Source: Bacteroidota bacterium
Lineage (GTDB): Bacteria; Bacteroidota; Bacteroidia; Chitinophagales; Chitinophagaceae
NCBI GenBank assembly: GCA_020161535.1
Contig: JAIUNW010000009.1
Location: 155,851 to 219,850, forward strand
DNA length: 64,000 nucleotides
Reading direction: 5' to 3'
Each line of letters starts with the position of its first letter. The first letter of the stretch is position 1. This document shows, piece by piece, positions 9,197 through 19,000 of the stretch. The translations under genes were made by a program, and so were the position numbers. The notes below the pieces were generated by a model. It was not told the origin of the DNA, searched no databases, and saw only the letters and a program-made list of their open reading frames with translations.

Positions 9197-9706
9197 ATGA
9201 AAACACTCTTAATAGCCATGCTGGCACTGGCATTTACCAGCATCTACGATTTTAAGCTTACCTCGCTCGACGGCAAAGCGTTTGACCTGGCCGCCTACAA
9301 AGGCAAAAAAATCCTGATTGTGAATACGGCCTCAGCCTGCGGCTATACGCCACAATATGCCGATCTCGAAGCCCTGTACGAGGGCCACAAAGACAAGTTG
9401 GTGGTAGTTGGTTTTCCGGCCAATAATTTCATGAACCAGGAAAAAGGCACCAATGCAGAAATCGCCAGCTTCTGTAAAAAGAATTATGGTGTTACTTTCC
9501 CGATGAGCGAAAAAGTATCGGTGAAGGGCGATGATATTCATCCCTTGTTTAAATACCTCACCGAAGAAGCCGAAAAGCTGGGGGTGAAAGATCCCATCAA
9601 ATGGAATTTCACAAAGTTCCTGGTAGATGAAAATGGTAAACTGCTGGCGGTTTTCCCCAGCAAAGTGAAGCCCACCGACGAAGCGATTACCAAATACCTG
9701 AACTGA
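9197..9706 (+). CDS. Glutathione peroxidase-family thiol peroxidase
   Basis: This 169-residue protein reduces peroxides with a cysteine active site. A short hydrophobic N-terminus suggests export. Catalytic Cys48 lies in SACGYTPQY, a resolving-type Cys93 is in SFCKKNYGVTF, and Trp136-Asn137 are in KWNFTKF. The position normally occupied by the catalytic Gln (FPCNQF in many members) is Asn77 here (FPANNF), so the tetrad is Cys/Asn/Trp/Asn. With cysteine instead of selenocysteine and a resolving Cys, thioredoxin is a more likely reductant than glutathione. It lies 30 nt after the beta-helix gene and 6 nt before holB, so it probably shares their transcript. Confidence 0.93.
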   Translation: MKTLLIAMLALAFTSIYDFKLTSLDGKAFDLAAYKGKKILIVNTASACGYTPQYADLEALYEGHKDKLVVVGFPANNFMNQEKGTNAEIASFCKKNYGVTFPMSEKVSVKGDDIHPLFKYLTEEAEKLGVKDPIKWNFTKFLVDENGKLLAVFPSKVKPTDEAITKYLN

Positions 9707-9712
9707 TAACGG

Positions 9713-10867
9713 ATGCGATTTGAAGAAGTAACCGGCCAGTTGCCGTTGAAAACGCAACTGACCGAAATGGTATTGCAAAACCGTTTGAGTCACGCGTTGC
9801 TGGTATTGGGTCGCGAAGGTGCCGGCAGCTTACCCATTGCTCGTGCATTTGCGCAATATGTGGTGTGTGAAATTGCCGTGGCGCAAGGGCTTGAAGATGC
9901 CTGCGGCACTTGCGCCGCCTGCGTGAAAGCCGCCAAACAGGTACATCCAGATATTCATTTTTCCTATCCGGTTATTCCGAAAAAACCGGGGGATAAGCCC
10001 CTTAGTACCGATTATGCGGCCGAATGGCGCAGCTTTCTGCTCGATCAACCTTATGGCAATCTGTTCGACTGGCTGCAATTCATCCGCGCAGAAAACCGGC
10101 AGGGAAATATTACGGCCGAAGAATGCAATGATATCATCCGCAAGCTCAGCCTGAAAACGTTCGAGAGCAAGTACAAAGTGCTCATCATGTGGATGCCCGA
10201 GTACCTGGGCAAAGAAGGAAACAAGTTGCTCAAATTGATTGAAGAGCCGCCGCCCAATACGTTGTTTTTACTGGTGGCTGAAAACGAAAGTCTGGTACTT
10301 CCTACCATTATATCGCGCTGCCAGTTGGTGAAAGTGCCGGCGCTTACCGATGCAGATATCAATAACTATTTGCAACAGCAGTCGGGGCTCGATGCCAGCG
10401 AAGCCAGGCAACTGGCGGTGATCAGCGAAGGCAATTTGCGCGAAGCCTTGCAACAATTGAAAAATGCCGATGGCAACTTTCAACAGTTGATTCGAGATTG
10501 GTTGAATGCGCTGCTGAAAAACGGGCCCATTGCACTGGTAAAATGGATTGAAGAAATCAGCAAAGAGGGTCGCGAAAAACAGAAACAATTTTTGCGCTAT
10601 TTCAATCATTTGCTGGAACAGGCCATCCGGTTGGCGGCCCTGGGCAGCGACAGCGAGTGGGCGCATAGTCTACCGCCCGAAGAAAAAGACTTTATCGGTC
10701 GACTGAACAAGATGGCAACACTGGCGCAGCAGTGCGCAATTGTAGAAGAGCTCGATAAGGCTGCTTATTATATTGAGCGCAATGCCCACGCGAAAATGCT
10801 GTTTCATGCGTTGAGTATTAAGATGTTCCATATTCTGCGCGACAAGGCAAGGATATCGACCTGGTAG
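9713..10867 (+). CDS. holB: DNA polymerase III subunit delta'
   Basis: Delta' is the rigid subunit of the clamp loader that places the sliding clamp on primed DNA. The 384-residue protein starts with an AAA+ fold, has a zinc-binding cluster (Cys52, Cys64, Cys67, Cys70) and contains the SRC motif at IISRCQLVKVP. The P-loop position reads GREGAGSL (33-40) and lacks the ATP-contacting Lys, as expected for delta', which does not hydrolyse ATP. It starts 6 nt after the glutathione peroxidase gene. ricT follows with its own promoter box. Confidence 0.93.
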   Translation: MRFEEVTGQLPLKTQLTEMVLQNRLSHALLVLGREGAGSLPIARAFAQYVVCEIAVAQGLEDACGTCAACVKAAKQVHPDIHFSYPVIPKKPGDKPLSTDYAAEWRSFLLDQPYGNLFDWLQFIRAENRQGNITAEECNDIIRKLSLKTFESKYKVLIMWMPEYLGKEGNKLLKLIEEPPPNTLFLLVAENESLVLPTIISRCQLVKVPALTDADINNYLQQQSGLDASEARQLAVISEGNLREALQQLKNADGNFQQLIRDWLNALLKNGPIALVKWIEEISKEGREKQKQFLRYFNHLLEQAIRLAALGSDSEWAHSLPPEEKDFIGRLNKMATLAQQCAIVEELDKAAYYIERNAHAKMLFHALSIKMFHILRDKARISTW

Positions 10868-10874
10868 AAAACTG

Positions 10875-10882
10875 TATATTTG
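10875..10882 (+). promoter_or_regulatory. -7 promoter box upstream of ricT
   Basis: TATATTTG is a perfect TAnnTTTG match, 36 nt before the ricT ATG. No good -33 element is visible 17-21 nt upstream, so this rests on the single box. Confidence 0.4.
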
Positions 10883-10918
10883 TCAGATTCAATTAATTAA
10901 TATTCATATTATCAATAT

Positions 10919-12355
10919 ATGGGATGCAGTAGTTGTGGAACGGGAGGTGGATCGCCCAAAGGTTGCAAAAGCAATGGTGGCTGTTCTACCGGCGGCTGCA
11001 ACCGCATGAATACATTCGACTGGTTACAAAATCTCCCCTTTGCCGATATTGATTCGGCTTGCAAAGTGGTGGAGGTTTCGTTCAATAAAGGAAGCCGCAA
11101 AGATTTTTTTCGAAACAATGCGCTTCAGCCTTTTGAGAAAGGAGATATGGTAACGGTAGAAGGTGTTAGCGGTGTAGACGTGGGTGAAATTAGTTTAACG
11201 GGTGAAATCGTGCGCTTGCAATTGAAGAAGCGCGGCGCCAACGAGTTTGATTCGGAAATGAAAAAAGTATTGCGGCGTTCGAACGACCGTGACCTGGACC
11301 TGATGAAGATCAACAAGGCCCGCGAGCCGGAAGCAGTGATTCGTTCCCGTGCGATTGCGCGCCAGCTCAACCTGAACATGAAGATCAGCGAAGTGGAAAT
11401 CCAGGCCGATGGCCGCAAAGCCACTTTCTTTTATATAGCGGATGACCGCGTCGATTTTCGCGAATTGATCAAAATTTACGCCACCGAATTCAAGGTGAAA
11501 GTGGAGATGCGCCAGATCGGCGCCCGCCAGGAAGCCGCCAAAGTGGGTGGCATTGGCAGTTGCGGTCGCGAGCTCTGTTGCAGTACCTGGCTCACCGATT
11601 TCAAAAGCGTGAACACCACGGCTGCCCGGTACCAGAACCTGAGTATCAACCAAACCAAGCTCAGTGGGCAGTGCGGCCGACTGAAATGTTGTCTCAACTA
11701 CGAACTCGATACGTATATAGATGCCTTGCAGGGTTTCCCCGACCGGGCCGACACCTTGAAAGTGGCCAGGGGCAATGCCATCCTGATCAAAAAAGACATT
11801 TTCAAAAACCTTATGTGGTATGTGTTGCCGGAAAGCAATAAGCAGTATCCGGTAACCATTGAAAGGGTTCGTAAGATTCAATCGCTGAATGCACAGGGTG
11901 TGATACCCGATGAGCTGGAAGCAGTTGAAGTGACCAGCAGCAAAGTGAAAGAAGTGGAACCTGAGTTTGTAGATGTGGTTGGCCAAATCAGTTTACGCAG
12001 CCTGGAGAAAAACGATCGCCGCCGCAAGCAGCAGCAAAAGCAGAAAAGCGACAACCAGCAGCGGCCCAACGGCAATAACCGCGGCCAAGCTACTAACAGG
12101 CAGGCACAACCGAATAATGGCGGCGAACAGCCCGCACCACCACAGCGTCGTCCGCAGCAGCCACAACAGCAGCGGCCGCCTCAACAGAAATCACAACAGC
12201 CAATGCCGCCCAAAAACCAGGGGCAACAAGGTGGCGGCAATCGAGGTTCGCGGCCCGGGGGCCAGCCAAATCGCAGTGGCGACAGACCGCAAGGGCAAAG
12301 GCCAGGTGGTGATCGTGGACAGGGTGGTGATCGCAGGAACCAGGGTAATGAGTAG
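10919..12355 (+). CDS. ricT: PSP1-domain protein RicT with long disordered C-terminal tail
   Basis: RicT (YaaT) is part of an Fe-S-containing regulatory complex known in Bacillus to affect RNA maturation. In this 478-residue protein the first 30 residues are very rich in Cys and Gly (MGCSSCGTGGG and further Cys pairs), followed by the PSP1 core up to about residue 330 with the conserved CGRELCCSTWL and QCGRLKCCLNYE segments. From about 360 to the end the chain is low-complexity Gln, Pro, Asn, Arg and Gly with RPGG and RGQGG motifs, resembling an RNA-binding disordered tail. It follows holB, the usual position in Bacteroidota. A strong terminator and a tandem repeat follow it. Confidence 0.9.
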   Translation: MGCSSCGTGGGSPKGCKSNGGCSTGGCNRMNTFDWLQNLPFADIDSACKVVEVSFNKGSRKDFFRNNALQPFEKGDMVTVEGVSGVDVGEISLTGEIVRLQLKKRGANEFDSEMKKVLRRSNDRDLDLMKINKAREPEAVIRSRAIARQLNLNMKISEVEIQADGRKATFFYIADDRVDFRELIKIYATEFKVKVEMRQIGARQEAAKVGGIGSCGRELCCSTWLTDFKSVNTTAARYQNLSINQTKLSGQCGRLKCCLNYELDTYIDALQGFPDRADTLKVARGNAILIKKDIFKNLMWYVLPESNKQYPVTIERVRKIQSLNAQGVIPDELEAVEVTSSKVKEVEPEFVDVVGQISLRSLEKNDRRRKQQQKQKSDNQQRPNGNNRGQATNRQAQPNNGGEQPAPPQRRPQQPQQQRPPQQKSQQPMPPKNQGQQGGGNRGSRPGGQPNRSGDRPQGQRPGGDRGQGGDRRNQGNE

Positions 12356-12447
12356 TCATCCGACCGACAAAACAAGCTTTCTTAAAAATAGCCCAGATAG
12401 AACGAAGCTGTTAGTTGGCATGCAAGTAAACTGTTGATTATTATACC

Positions 12448-12515
12448 AGGTTCAACATTTCAAAGGGTTCAACATTTTACTGGGTTCAATATTTTACTGG
12501 GTTCAATATTTTACA
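12448..12515. repeat. Four tandem copies of a 17-bp unit
   Basis: Units begin at 12448, 12465, 12482 and 12499 and follow the pattern GGGTTCAAYATTTTACT. The first copy is the most diverged and the middle two differ at one base. The array is non-coding, between ricT and its terminator, and would lie in the 3' untranslated region of the ricT transcript. 17 is not a multiple of three, so it is not a coding repeat. Confidence 0.9.
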
Positions 12516-12552
12516 TGTGCAGCGTTCATCAACTGCTCAGCATTAATTAATA

Positions 12553-12594
12553 GAATAAGAGAGGCCGCATTTTTCGATGCGGCCTCTCTTATTC
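12553..12594 (+). terminator. Strong terminator hairpin between convergent ricT and the M20 amidohydrolase gene
   Basis: A perfect 18-bp stem (12553-12570 with 12577-12594) encloses a 6-nt loop TTTTCG. The plus-strand side is followed by GATATTTTTT, a good U-tract for ricT. It may also serve the convergent minus-strand gene ending at 12643, though the A/T run on that side is weaker. Confidence 0.9.
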
Positions 12595-12642
12595 GATATT
12601 TTTTGCTGCTTATGTACAATTTCAATGGCGAAAATTCAACCT

Positions 12643-14103
12643 TCAATCGCGGTAATTCAACGCCGGCTTACGATCGCCCAGTAACGGTACATACTTGAAA
12701 TCAGGGCCGCGCGACTGATCAAACTCCGCCTTCGCCGCCGTAATATTTGACGGCACCATAAACAGGTCGATGGCCGTGAGCGTCATCGCTTTGGCTGCCA
12801 CCATCATGCCCTTGGTACCGATTTCAGTACCACCCGCCGACACCGCCTGCCAGCTATGCGCCGGTGTACCGGGCACCCAGGTGGCGGCCGACATACCAAC
12901 CGTTGGCACCGTCCAGCTTACATCACCCACATCCGTTGAACCCATCGCTGCGTTTTCTGTTTTCTTCAACGGTTTTACTTTACCGGCATTGGCGATATCG
13001 GGCGCTTTGAAACCAAGCGTAGATTGTATGGATTGTCCGAATGTTTTTTCTGCATCGGTATAACTGAAACCACCCACTTGTTCCAGGTTGGCTTGCATCA
13101 GTTTAGCGAGGCTGGTATTCAACAAGAGATCATAGGTGCCACCGATGATTTCAAAATCCATTTTTGTTTCCGTACCAATGGCGGCACCTTCACCCGCTTT
13201 GCGGATGCGTTCAAAAATATCTTTCACTACTTCGCGGCTCGGGTGCCGTGAATAATAATATACCTCCGCAAAATCCGGTACCACATTCGGCGCCTTGCCG
13301 CCATTGGTGATCACATAATGAATACGCGTTTCACTGGGGATGTGTTCACGCATCATGTTCACCATATTGTCCATCGCTTCTACGCCATCCAGTGCAGACC
13401 GGCCGCGCTCGGGCGAAGCCGATGCATGCGCTGAAATACCATGAAATCGAAATTTCGCACTTTTATTGGCGAGGGCGCCATCGTAAGTAGTGGTATTCTC
13501 ATCACCCGGGTGCCAATGGATTACTGCATCCACATTATTGAACAATCCCTCGCGCACCATATATACTTTACCGGAACCACCTTCTTCTGCGGGACAGCCA
13601 TACACTTTTATTGTGCCCTTGAACAAACCCTTCTCCATCAATTCTTTGATTTCAATCCCGGCAGCTACCGAAGCTGTACCGAACAAGTGATGCCCACAAC
13701 CATGCCCCGAGCTACGACCCTCGGCCGCTTTCTTCTCCGGCACCGCCTGCTGCGTTAAACCTGGCAATGCATCAAACTCAGCCAGCACAGCAATCACCGG
13801 CGAGCCGCTGCCATACGTAGCCACAAAAGCAGTGGGAATGCCCGCTACACCAGCTTCTACCGTAAATCCTTTGTCTTTTAAAGTTTGCTGCAGCAGCGCA
13901 GAACTCTTCACTTCTTTATAACCGAGTTCAGCATAATCCCAAATCTGTAATGCAATACCTTTATACTTATCATACTGACTACTGATATCGGCAATAGCAT
14001 CGGTCTTTGCTTTGTTCAGGTTCTTAACTGGTTTTTGTGCGTGGCTGACCACTGCAAACAAACTCATCAATGCCAGTAAAAAACAGGCTGGGGTATTTCG
14101 CAT
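12643..14103 (-). CDS. Exported M20-family amidohydrolase, AbgB-like
   Basis: This 486-residue protein has a signal peptide cleaved near VSHAQ and then an M20 metallopeptidase fold. The metal-site segments are visible: GHGCGHHLFG, the CPAEEGGSGK segment with the paired glutamates, and HWHPGDENT. The SAHASASPERGRSALD region is the lid/dimerisation domain. The closest described relatives are AbgB-type p-aminobenzoyl-glutamate hydrolases, cytoplasmic in E. coli. The export signal suggests periplasmic hydrolysis of an N-acyl amino acid. There is no AbgA partner nearby. The family call is firm, the substrate is not. Confidence 0.88.
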   Translation of the reverse strand: MRNTPACFLLALMSLFAVVSHAQKPVKNLNKAKTDAIADISSQYDKYKGIALQIWDYAELGYKEVKSSALLQQTLKDKGFTVEAGVAGIPTAFVATYGSGSPVIAVLAEFDALPGLTQQAVPEKKAAEGRSSGHGCGHHLFGTASVAAGIEIKELMEKGLFKGTIKVYGCPAEEGGSGKVYMVREGLFNNVDAVIHWHPGDENTTTYDGALANKSAKFRFHGISAHASASPERGRSALDGVEAMDNMVNMMREHIPSETRIHYVITNGGKAPNVVPDFAEVYYYSRHPSREVVKDIFERIRKAGEGAAIGTETKMDFEIIGGTYDLLLNTSLAKLMQANLEQVGGFSYTDAEKTFGQSIQSTLGFKAPDIANAGKVKPLKKTENAAMGSTDVGDVSWTVPTVGMSAATWVPGTPAHSWQAVSAGGTEIGTKGMMVAAKAMTLTAIDLFMVPSNITAAKAEFDQSRGPDFKYVPLLGDRKPALNYRD

Positions 14104-14139
14104 GTGCGTTGCTTATTAGTGGTACAATTTAGTTTATTT

Positions 14140-14988
14140 ATGAAAAGATCATTGCTGATACTTAGCCTGATATTGATCAGTTGGTTGGTATTTGCGCAAA
14201 GTTGTATGCGCTTTCGAACAGCCGACAGTAAAGCAATTGCTTCGTTCGGTGCCAAGGGCATTGTGCTTACTGCCCATACCGCGCAAATGCAGGGTCACCA
14301 TGTACATTATGTACAAACGGGTGCCGATAGCCTGCCTACTCTTTATTTTGTACACGGCACGCCGGGAAGCTGGAATGCATTTGAACCCTATCTGCGCGAT
14401 TCATTGTTGCGCAGCCGCTTTCGGATGATTAGTATCGACCGGCCGGGTTTTGGCTACAGTGATTTTGGCGATGCTTATCCTTTACCGGTACAATCGAAGA
14501 TTATGGGTCCGGTGTTGTTGCAAACAAAAAACAACCGGCCTTCCATACTTGTGGGGCATTCCTTGGGTGGGCCCATGATATTACAACTTGCCATCGACTA
14601 TCCTTCACTGGCCGACCAATTGGTGATTATCTCCGGCAGCATTGATCCCGCCGCTGAAAAGCCTGAAAAATGGCGACCCGTACTATACAAAACATTTTTG
14701 AACTGGTTGGTACCTGGCGCCATGCGGCAATCGAATAAAGAGCTCTGGTACTTAAAAACAGACCTGGTTGAACAAGCCCCATTGTTAAAGGATATTCATT
14801 GCCCGGTGTACTTCATTCATGGTCGACAAGACACCTGGGTGCCACCGATGAACGTAGCCTATGGCGAACGCATGCTTACCGGCGCAGCGCGATTAGATAC
14901 ATTATGGCTCGACGGAAATCACTTCATACCCTGGTCAAAATTTACCAGCATCCGCGACCTGCTCTTACAACTGCCAACCCAGCAATAA
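14140..14988 (+). CDS. Alpha/beta hydrolase, exported
   Basis: The ATG at 14140 is preferred over an upstream GTG, because a hydrophobic signal sequence follows it directly. A Cys at residue 22 gives a weak lipobox (FAQSC). The 282-residue protein shows a full catalytic triad: Ser141 in GHSLGG, Asp231 in HGRQD and His261 in DGNH, plus the oxyanion segment HGTPG. It therefore hydrolyses an ester, amide or similar bond, but nothing in the sequence identifies the substrate. It is divergent from the M20 gene with 36 bp between starts, so the two promoters must overlap. Confidence 0.87.
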   Translation: MKRSLLILSLILISWLVFAQSCMRFRTADSKAIASFGAKGIVLTAHTAQMQGHHVHYVQTGADSLPTLYFVHGTPGSWNAFEPYLRDSLLRSRFRMISIDRPGFGYSDFGDAYPLPVQSKIMGPVLLQTKNNRPSILVGHSLGGPMILQLAIDYPSLADQLVIISGSIDPAAEKPEKWRPVLYKTFLNWLVPGAMRQSNKELWYLKTDLVEQAPLLKDIHCPVYFIHGRQDTWVPPMNVAYGERMLTGAARLDTLWLDGNHFIPWSKFTSIRDLLLQLPTQQ

Positions 14989-15089
14989 TTCATTAGTCCT
15001 TCACCTCAGACAACTCCACAAGCACAAACCCAACAAAACTGAGCCGAGCCACCTGTTACAATTTAGTATGCAAACCACACCCACAGCAA

Positions 15090-15117
15090 CCTTAAACTTT
15101 AAACCTTAAACCTTAAA
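15090..15117. repeat. Heptamer tandem repeat (CYTTAAA)4
   Basis: Four contiguous 7-bp units, CCTTAAA, CTTTAAA, CCTTAAA and CCTTAAA, lie in the non-coding gap between convergent genes ending at 14988 and 15128. Only the second unit differs by one base. Such arrays can change copy number by slippage. No role is implied by position. Confidence 0.85.
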
Positions 15118-15127
15118 CTCTTGCTTC

Positions 15128-15925
15128 TTACCAACCATCCCCATCCAACATATTCCCAATCCCACCCAGTATACCACCTTCTTCTTTCCGACTGGTCGTG
15201 CCATATTGAAGAATGCGGCTGGCGAGTCGGCTGATCGGCAGGGTTTGGATCCATACGGTACCAGGACCACGCAGTGTTGCAAAAAACAATCCCTCACCAC
15301 CAAAAATAGTATTGCGGATACCGCCTACATATTGAATATCGAAATCGACAGTTTGTGTATAGGCCACCACGCAACCCGTATCGAGTTTAAGGGTTTCACC
15401 CGGCTGCAACTCACGCGCAAAAACATGGCCACCGGCATGCACAAAAGCCATCCCATCGCCTTCCAACTTCTGCATTATAAAACCTTCGCCACCAAAAATG
15501 CCCGTACCCAGTTTGCGTTGCAACGCAATGCTGAGGTTCACGCCTTTGGCACAACAGAGAAAAGCATCTTTCTGACAAACAATGCGACCTCCGAGTTGAA
15601 ACAAATCGAGTGGAATGATTTTACCCGGATAAGGCGATGCAAAACTCACCCGTTTTTTTCCTTGTGATATATTGGTGAAGGTGGTCATGAACAGGCTTTC
15701 ACCGGTGATGACGCGCTTACCGGCACTTACCAGTTTACCAAGCAAGCCACCGCTGCTGCTTTGCTTCGATCCATCGCCAAAGATGGTGGCCATCTGAACA
15801 CCATCATCCATCATCATAAAGGCGCCGCTTTCACCCACCGCCGTTTCATTGGGGTCGAGTTCTACTTCAACAAATTGCATTTCTTCGCCATAAATCCGGT
15901 AGTCAATTTCGTGGTTATTACGCAT
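15128..15925 (-). CDS. AIM24 / TIGR00266 family protein
   Basis: This 265-residue all-beta protein begins at the ATG at 15925; an upstream in-frame TTG would add two residues only. The Gly-rich double-stranded beta-helix is marked by GESGAFMMMDDGV, GEGFIMQKLEGDG, HAGG near the centre and GGIRNTIFGGEGLFFATLRGPG toward the C-terminus, matching the bacterial AIM24 family. The yeast namesake is mitochondrial, and bacterial members have no settled function. It has no signal peptide or membrane segment. It lies downstream of the RND efflux operon on the same strand, separated by a hairpin, so it may be transcribed separately. Confidence 0.88.
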   Translation of the reverse strand: MRNNHEIDYRIYGEEMQFVEVELDPNETAVGESGAFMMMDDGVQMATIFGDGSKQSSSGGLLGKLVSAGKRVITGESLFMTTFTNISQGKKRVSFASPYPGKIIPLDLFQLGGRIVCQKDAFLCCAKGVNLSIALQRKLGTGIFGGEGFIMQKLEGDGMAFVHAGGHVFARELQPGETLKLDTGCVVAYTQTVDFDIQYVGGIRNTIFGGEGLFFATLRGPGTVWIQTLPISRLASRILQYGTTSRKEEGGILGGIGNMLDGDGW

Positions 15926-15948
15926 GTACAAGGTTTTTTAAAAGATGA

Positions 15949-15997
15949 ACCGCTGGTGCCAAAGGTTGCCAGAAAGAACAAACTTTAGACCAGCGGT
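15949..15997 (-). terminator. Long-loop hairpin after the RND permease gene, possible terminator
   Basis: ACCGCTGGT (15949-15957) pairs with ACCAGCGGT (15989-15997) around a 31-nt loop. On the minus strand it follows the RND permease gene and is followed by a short TTTT run. The large loop and weak T-tract make this tentative. Confidence 0.3.
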
Positions 15998-16012
15998 CAA
16001 AACTACTGATAA

Positions 16013-19000
16013 TCAGAACCAGCTACCAATAAATGCTTCATTAACTTTCATATCGGGTCGGCCGGCCAGCCGTTTGCGGCGACGCGACACCGTGACACGT
16101 TGAATAATCATTGTGACAATCATCATCAGACCAAAAATGATGGTGAATGGCGGGATACCCAAAAAGCTCACCCACTTGCCACCGAAATGACGACGCATCG
16201 GGCGACGTAATCTTTCAGCGATCAAATACATCGACGGCACAATCACCAGCGTCATGAAGAACGCAAAAGCGAGACCAAAAATGATTGTCCAGCTCAAGGG
16301 TTTCCAAAACGCAACATTATCACCACCGAAGAAGATATGCGGGTTCAACTCAGAAAACAGCGTTACGAAATTGATATTGAAACCAACCGCAATCGGTATG
16401 AAACCCAATATCGCGGCCACGGCTGTGAGCAATACCGGAATGATGCGGGTTTTACCTGCCTGTACAATCGCTTCGTGCGAGCGCAGGCCACGGTGACGCA
16501 ATTCTTCTGCAAATTCAATCACAAGGATACCATTCTTCACCACAATACCCGCAAGACCTACCACACCTAAGCCGGTCATCAGTACCGATGCTTCCATACC
16601 AAAGATGGAGAAGCCCAGGAACACACCGATCACACTGAATACAACTTCCGTCAAAATGATAACCGACTTGCTGATGGAATTGAATTGCAATACCAGGGTC
16701 AGCAATATCAACGAGAGGGCAATCACCAGGGCCTTGCCCAAAAACGCACCTGTTTCAGCTTGTTGTTCACCCTCACCGGTTTGTTTGATGGTCACCCCTT
16801 CGGCCTTGCCTTTGAAACTTTCGAGGTGCTGGGTGATCACCTGGTTTACGGCAGTTGCATTATACCCCTGCGTGGTAAGCACGTTTGATCTGATGGTGAT
16901 GGTTCGCTTTTGGTTTTTGCGTTTTACGCTACCAAAAGTGCTGGTTGGTTCGACTTTAACCAGGGCACCAATCGGAATTTCCTTGATGGCGCCACCACTG
17001 GCCATATCGCGAAATACGATACGCATGTTCAGCAGGGTCGACAAGTCTTTGCGCTGGAACTCGTTGTTGCGCAATTGTATTTTGTATTCTTCTTTTCCTT
17101 CTTTGATCTTCGAAACTTCGCGACCAAAAAGAGCCGTACGAATGGCCTGACCAACCTGCGCACTCGATACCCCTTGTTGCAAGGCGCGTTCGCGATCAAC
17201 TGTGAGGGTGATCTCCGGGTTGCTCAGGTCCACATCCATTTTCAATTCTTCTACACCAGGTACCTGTATAGAGTCGAGGTAGTTCTTGAGGTTCACCGAA
17301 GTTGACACCAGGGCATCGAAATTCTCGCTCGATACTTCGATGTTTACCGGGGGATCCGTTGGCGGACCGCCGCTTTCCTGGTCAACACTGATCTCGGCAC
17401 CCGGAATGCCTTTCATCGCTTTGCGGATTTCGTCGAGATAAGGCTTGGTGTCTTTGCCATGTCGCTTTTCAAATTCCACAAATGAAACCTGGATGCGACC
17501 CAACTCACTGCGCGTACTTCTATCGCCCGCATTGGGATCACTGGCGCCAATGGCAATATTAGTGATCACACTTTCAACAATCGGGTTATTGATATTCTTC
17601 GCATAGTCGATGCCCAACACTTTGTCAACACGCTGTTCCAACACCCTGGTAACACTGTCGGTATATTCAACCCTTGTACCCACCGGTAGTTTCAGGTAAA
17701 CAAAGATCTGGTTCGGATCGCCCTTTGGAAAAAAGGCCAAACCCACACGTCCGCTCGCTACCGAAGCAAAAAAGACAACAGTAGAAACGATCAGCAGCAA
17801 GATGGTACCTACCAGCATCCACACCGGTCGCCAACCATCGAGTGCCCAACGAAGCAGGCTCTCGTAATGGTTCATGATCCAGGGCAATGCATGGTTCTGG
17901 AAATAGTGGATGGCATCATCCAATACATATTTATTCAGTAGCACCAGCAGCAGGAAGAAAATGAGCAGGTTACCAAGGAAGGGCACACCCACCAGGTCGA
18001 GCAACAAGCCTACTGCGAGGGTAACCCAGAACACCGGTTTGCGGAAGATGGCCGACTTAGGTTCTTTTTGCCCTTCGGGGTGGTTCATGAAATCAACGGC
18101 AAAAACCGGGTTCATGATAAAGGCCACCACCAGCGAAGCGGCCAGGGTAAAGATCAGCATGGCTGGCAAGTACACCATGAAGCGACCAATGATGCCCGGC
18201 CAAAACAGCAATGGAAAGAAAGGCGCCAGCGTGGTAAGTGTACCCGCCAACACCGGAATAAATACTTCACCGGCGGCCATTTTGGTGGCTCGTTCAATTT
18301 GTAGCCGCCCGGCTCCTTCTGTAAATATGCGGTGGGTGTTTTCAATCACCACAATAGCATCGTCTACGATTATACCCAGGCCAAATAGCAGGGCAAATAA
18401 CACCATGAAATTCAAGGTAACACTGGTACCAATGATGAGCTCGGCAAAGGGCAGCATCACAAAGGCCACGAACATACTCAGGGGCACACTCAAAGCCACA
18501 AAGAAGGCATTGGTTACACCCATGAAGAACATCAACACGATCAATACCAGGATAAAACCGATGATGATGGAGTTAACCAGTTCGTTGAATGAAGCGCGGG
18601 TAGCGATACTCGAGTCGCCGGTAATCACCGCTTTCAGGTTTGTTGGATACGACTGTCCTCTTTCTTCGTTCATCACACGCTGCACTTCTTCACTGGTGGC
18701 AATGAGGTTTTCGCCGGCGCGTTTGATCACGTTTAGGGTAACCACATTTTTACCATCGAGCCGTGCATAACTCTCCGCATCTTTGGTGGTGTCTTTGATA
18801 ACCGCGATGTCTTTCAGGTAAATCGAAGCACCGGTCGAGTTACGCACGATCAGTTTCTCGAGGTCATACTTGGTATGAAACTGCCCTTTGAGTTGCAGGT
18901 TTCTTTTCATATCACCCACATCGAGCAAACCACCAGATATATCCATGTTTTCGCGGGCAACCGTATTGGCGATATCATCGAAAGTAACACCGCTGTTTTG

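Noticed and set aside
12448..12515. Small CRISPR array
   Set aside because: Units are 17 bp and contiguous with no spacers, and no cas genes are present.
17910..18770. Long plus-strand frame (286 codons) inside the RND permease gene
   Set aside because: It is antisense to a well-supported 1202-residue gene, has no family features and mirrors the codon pattern of the opposite strand.
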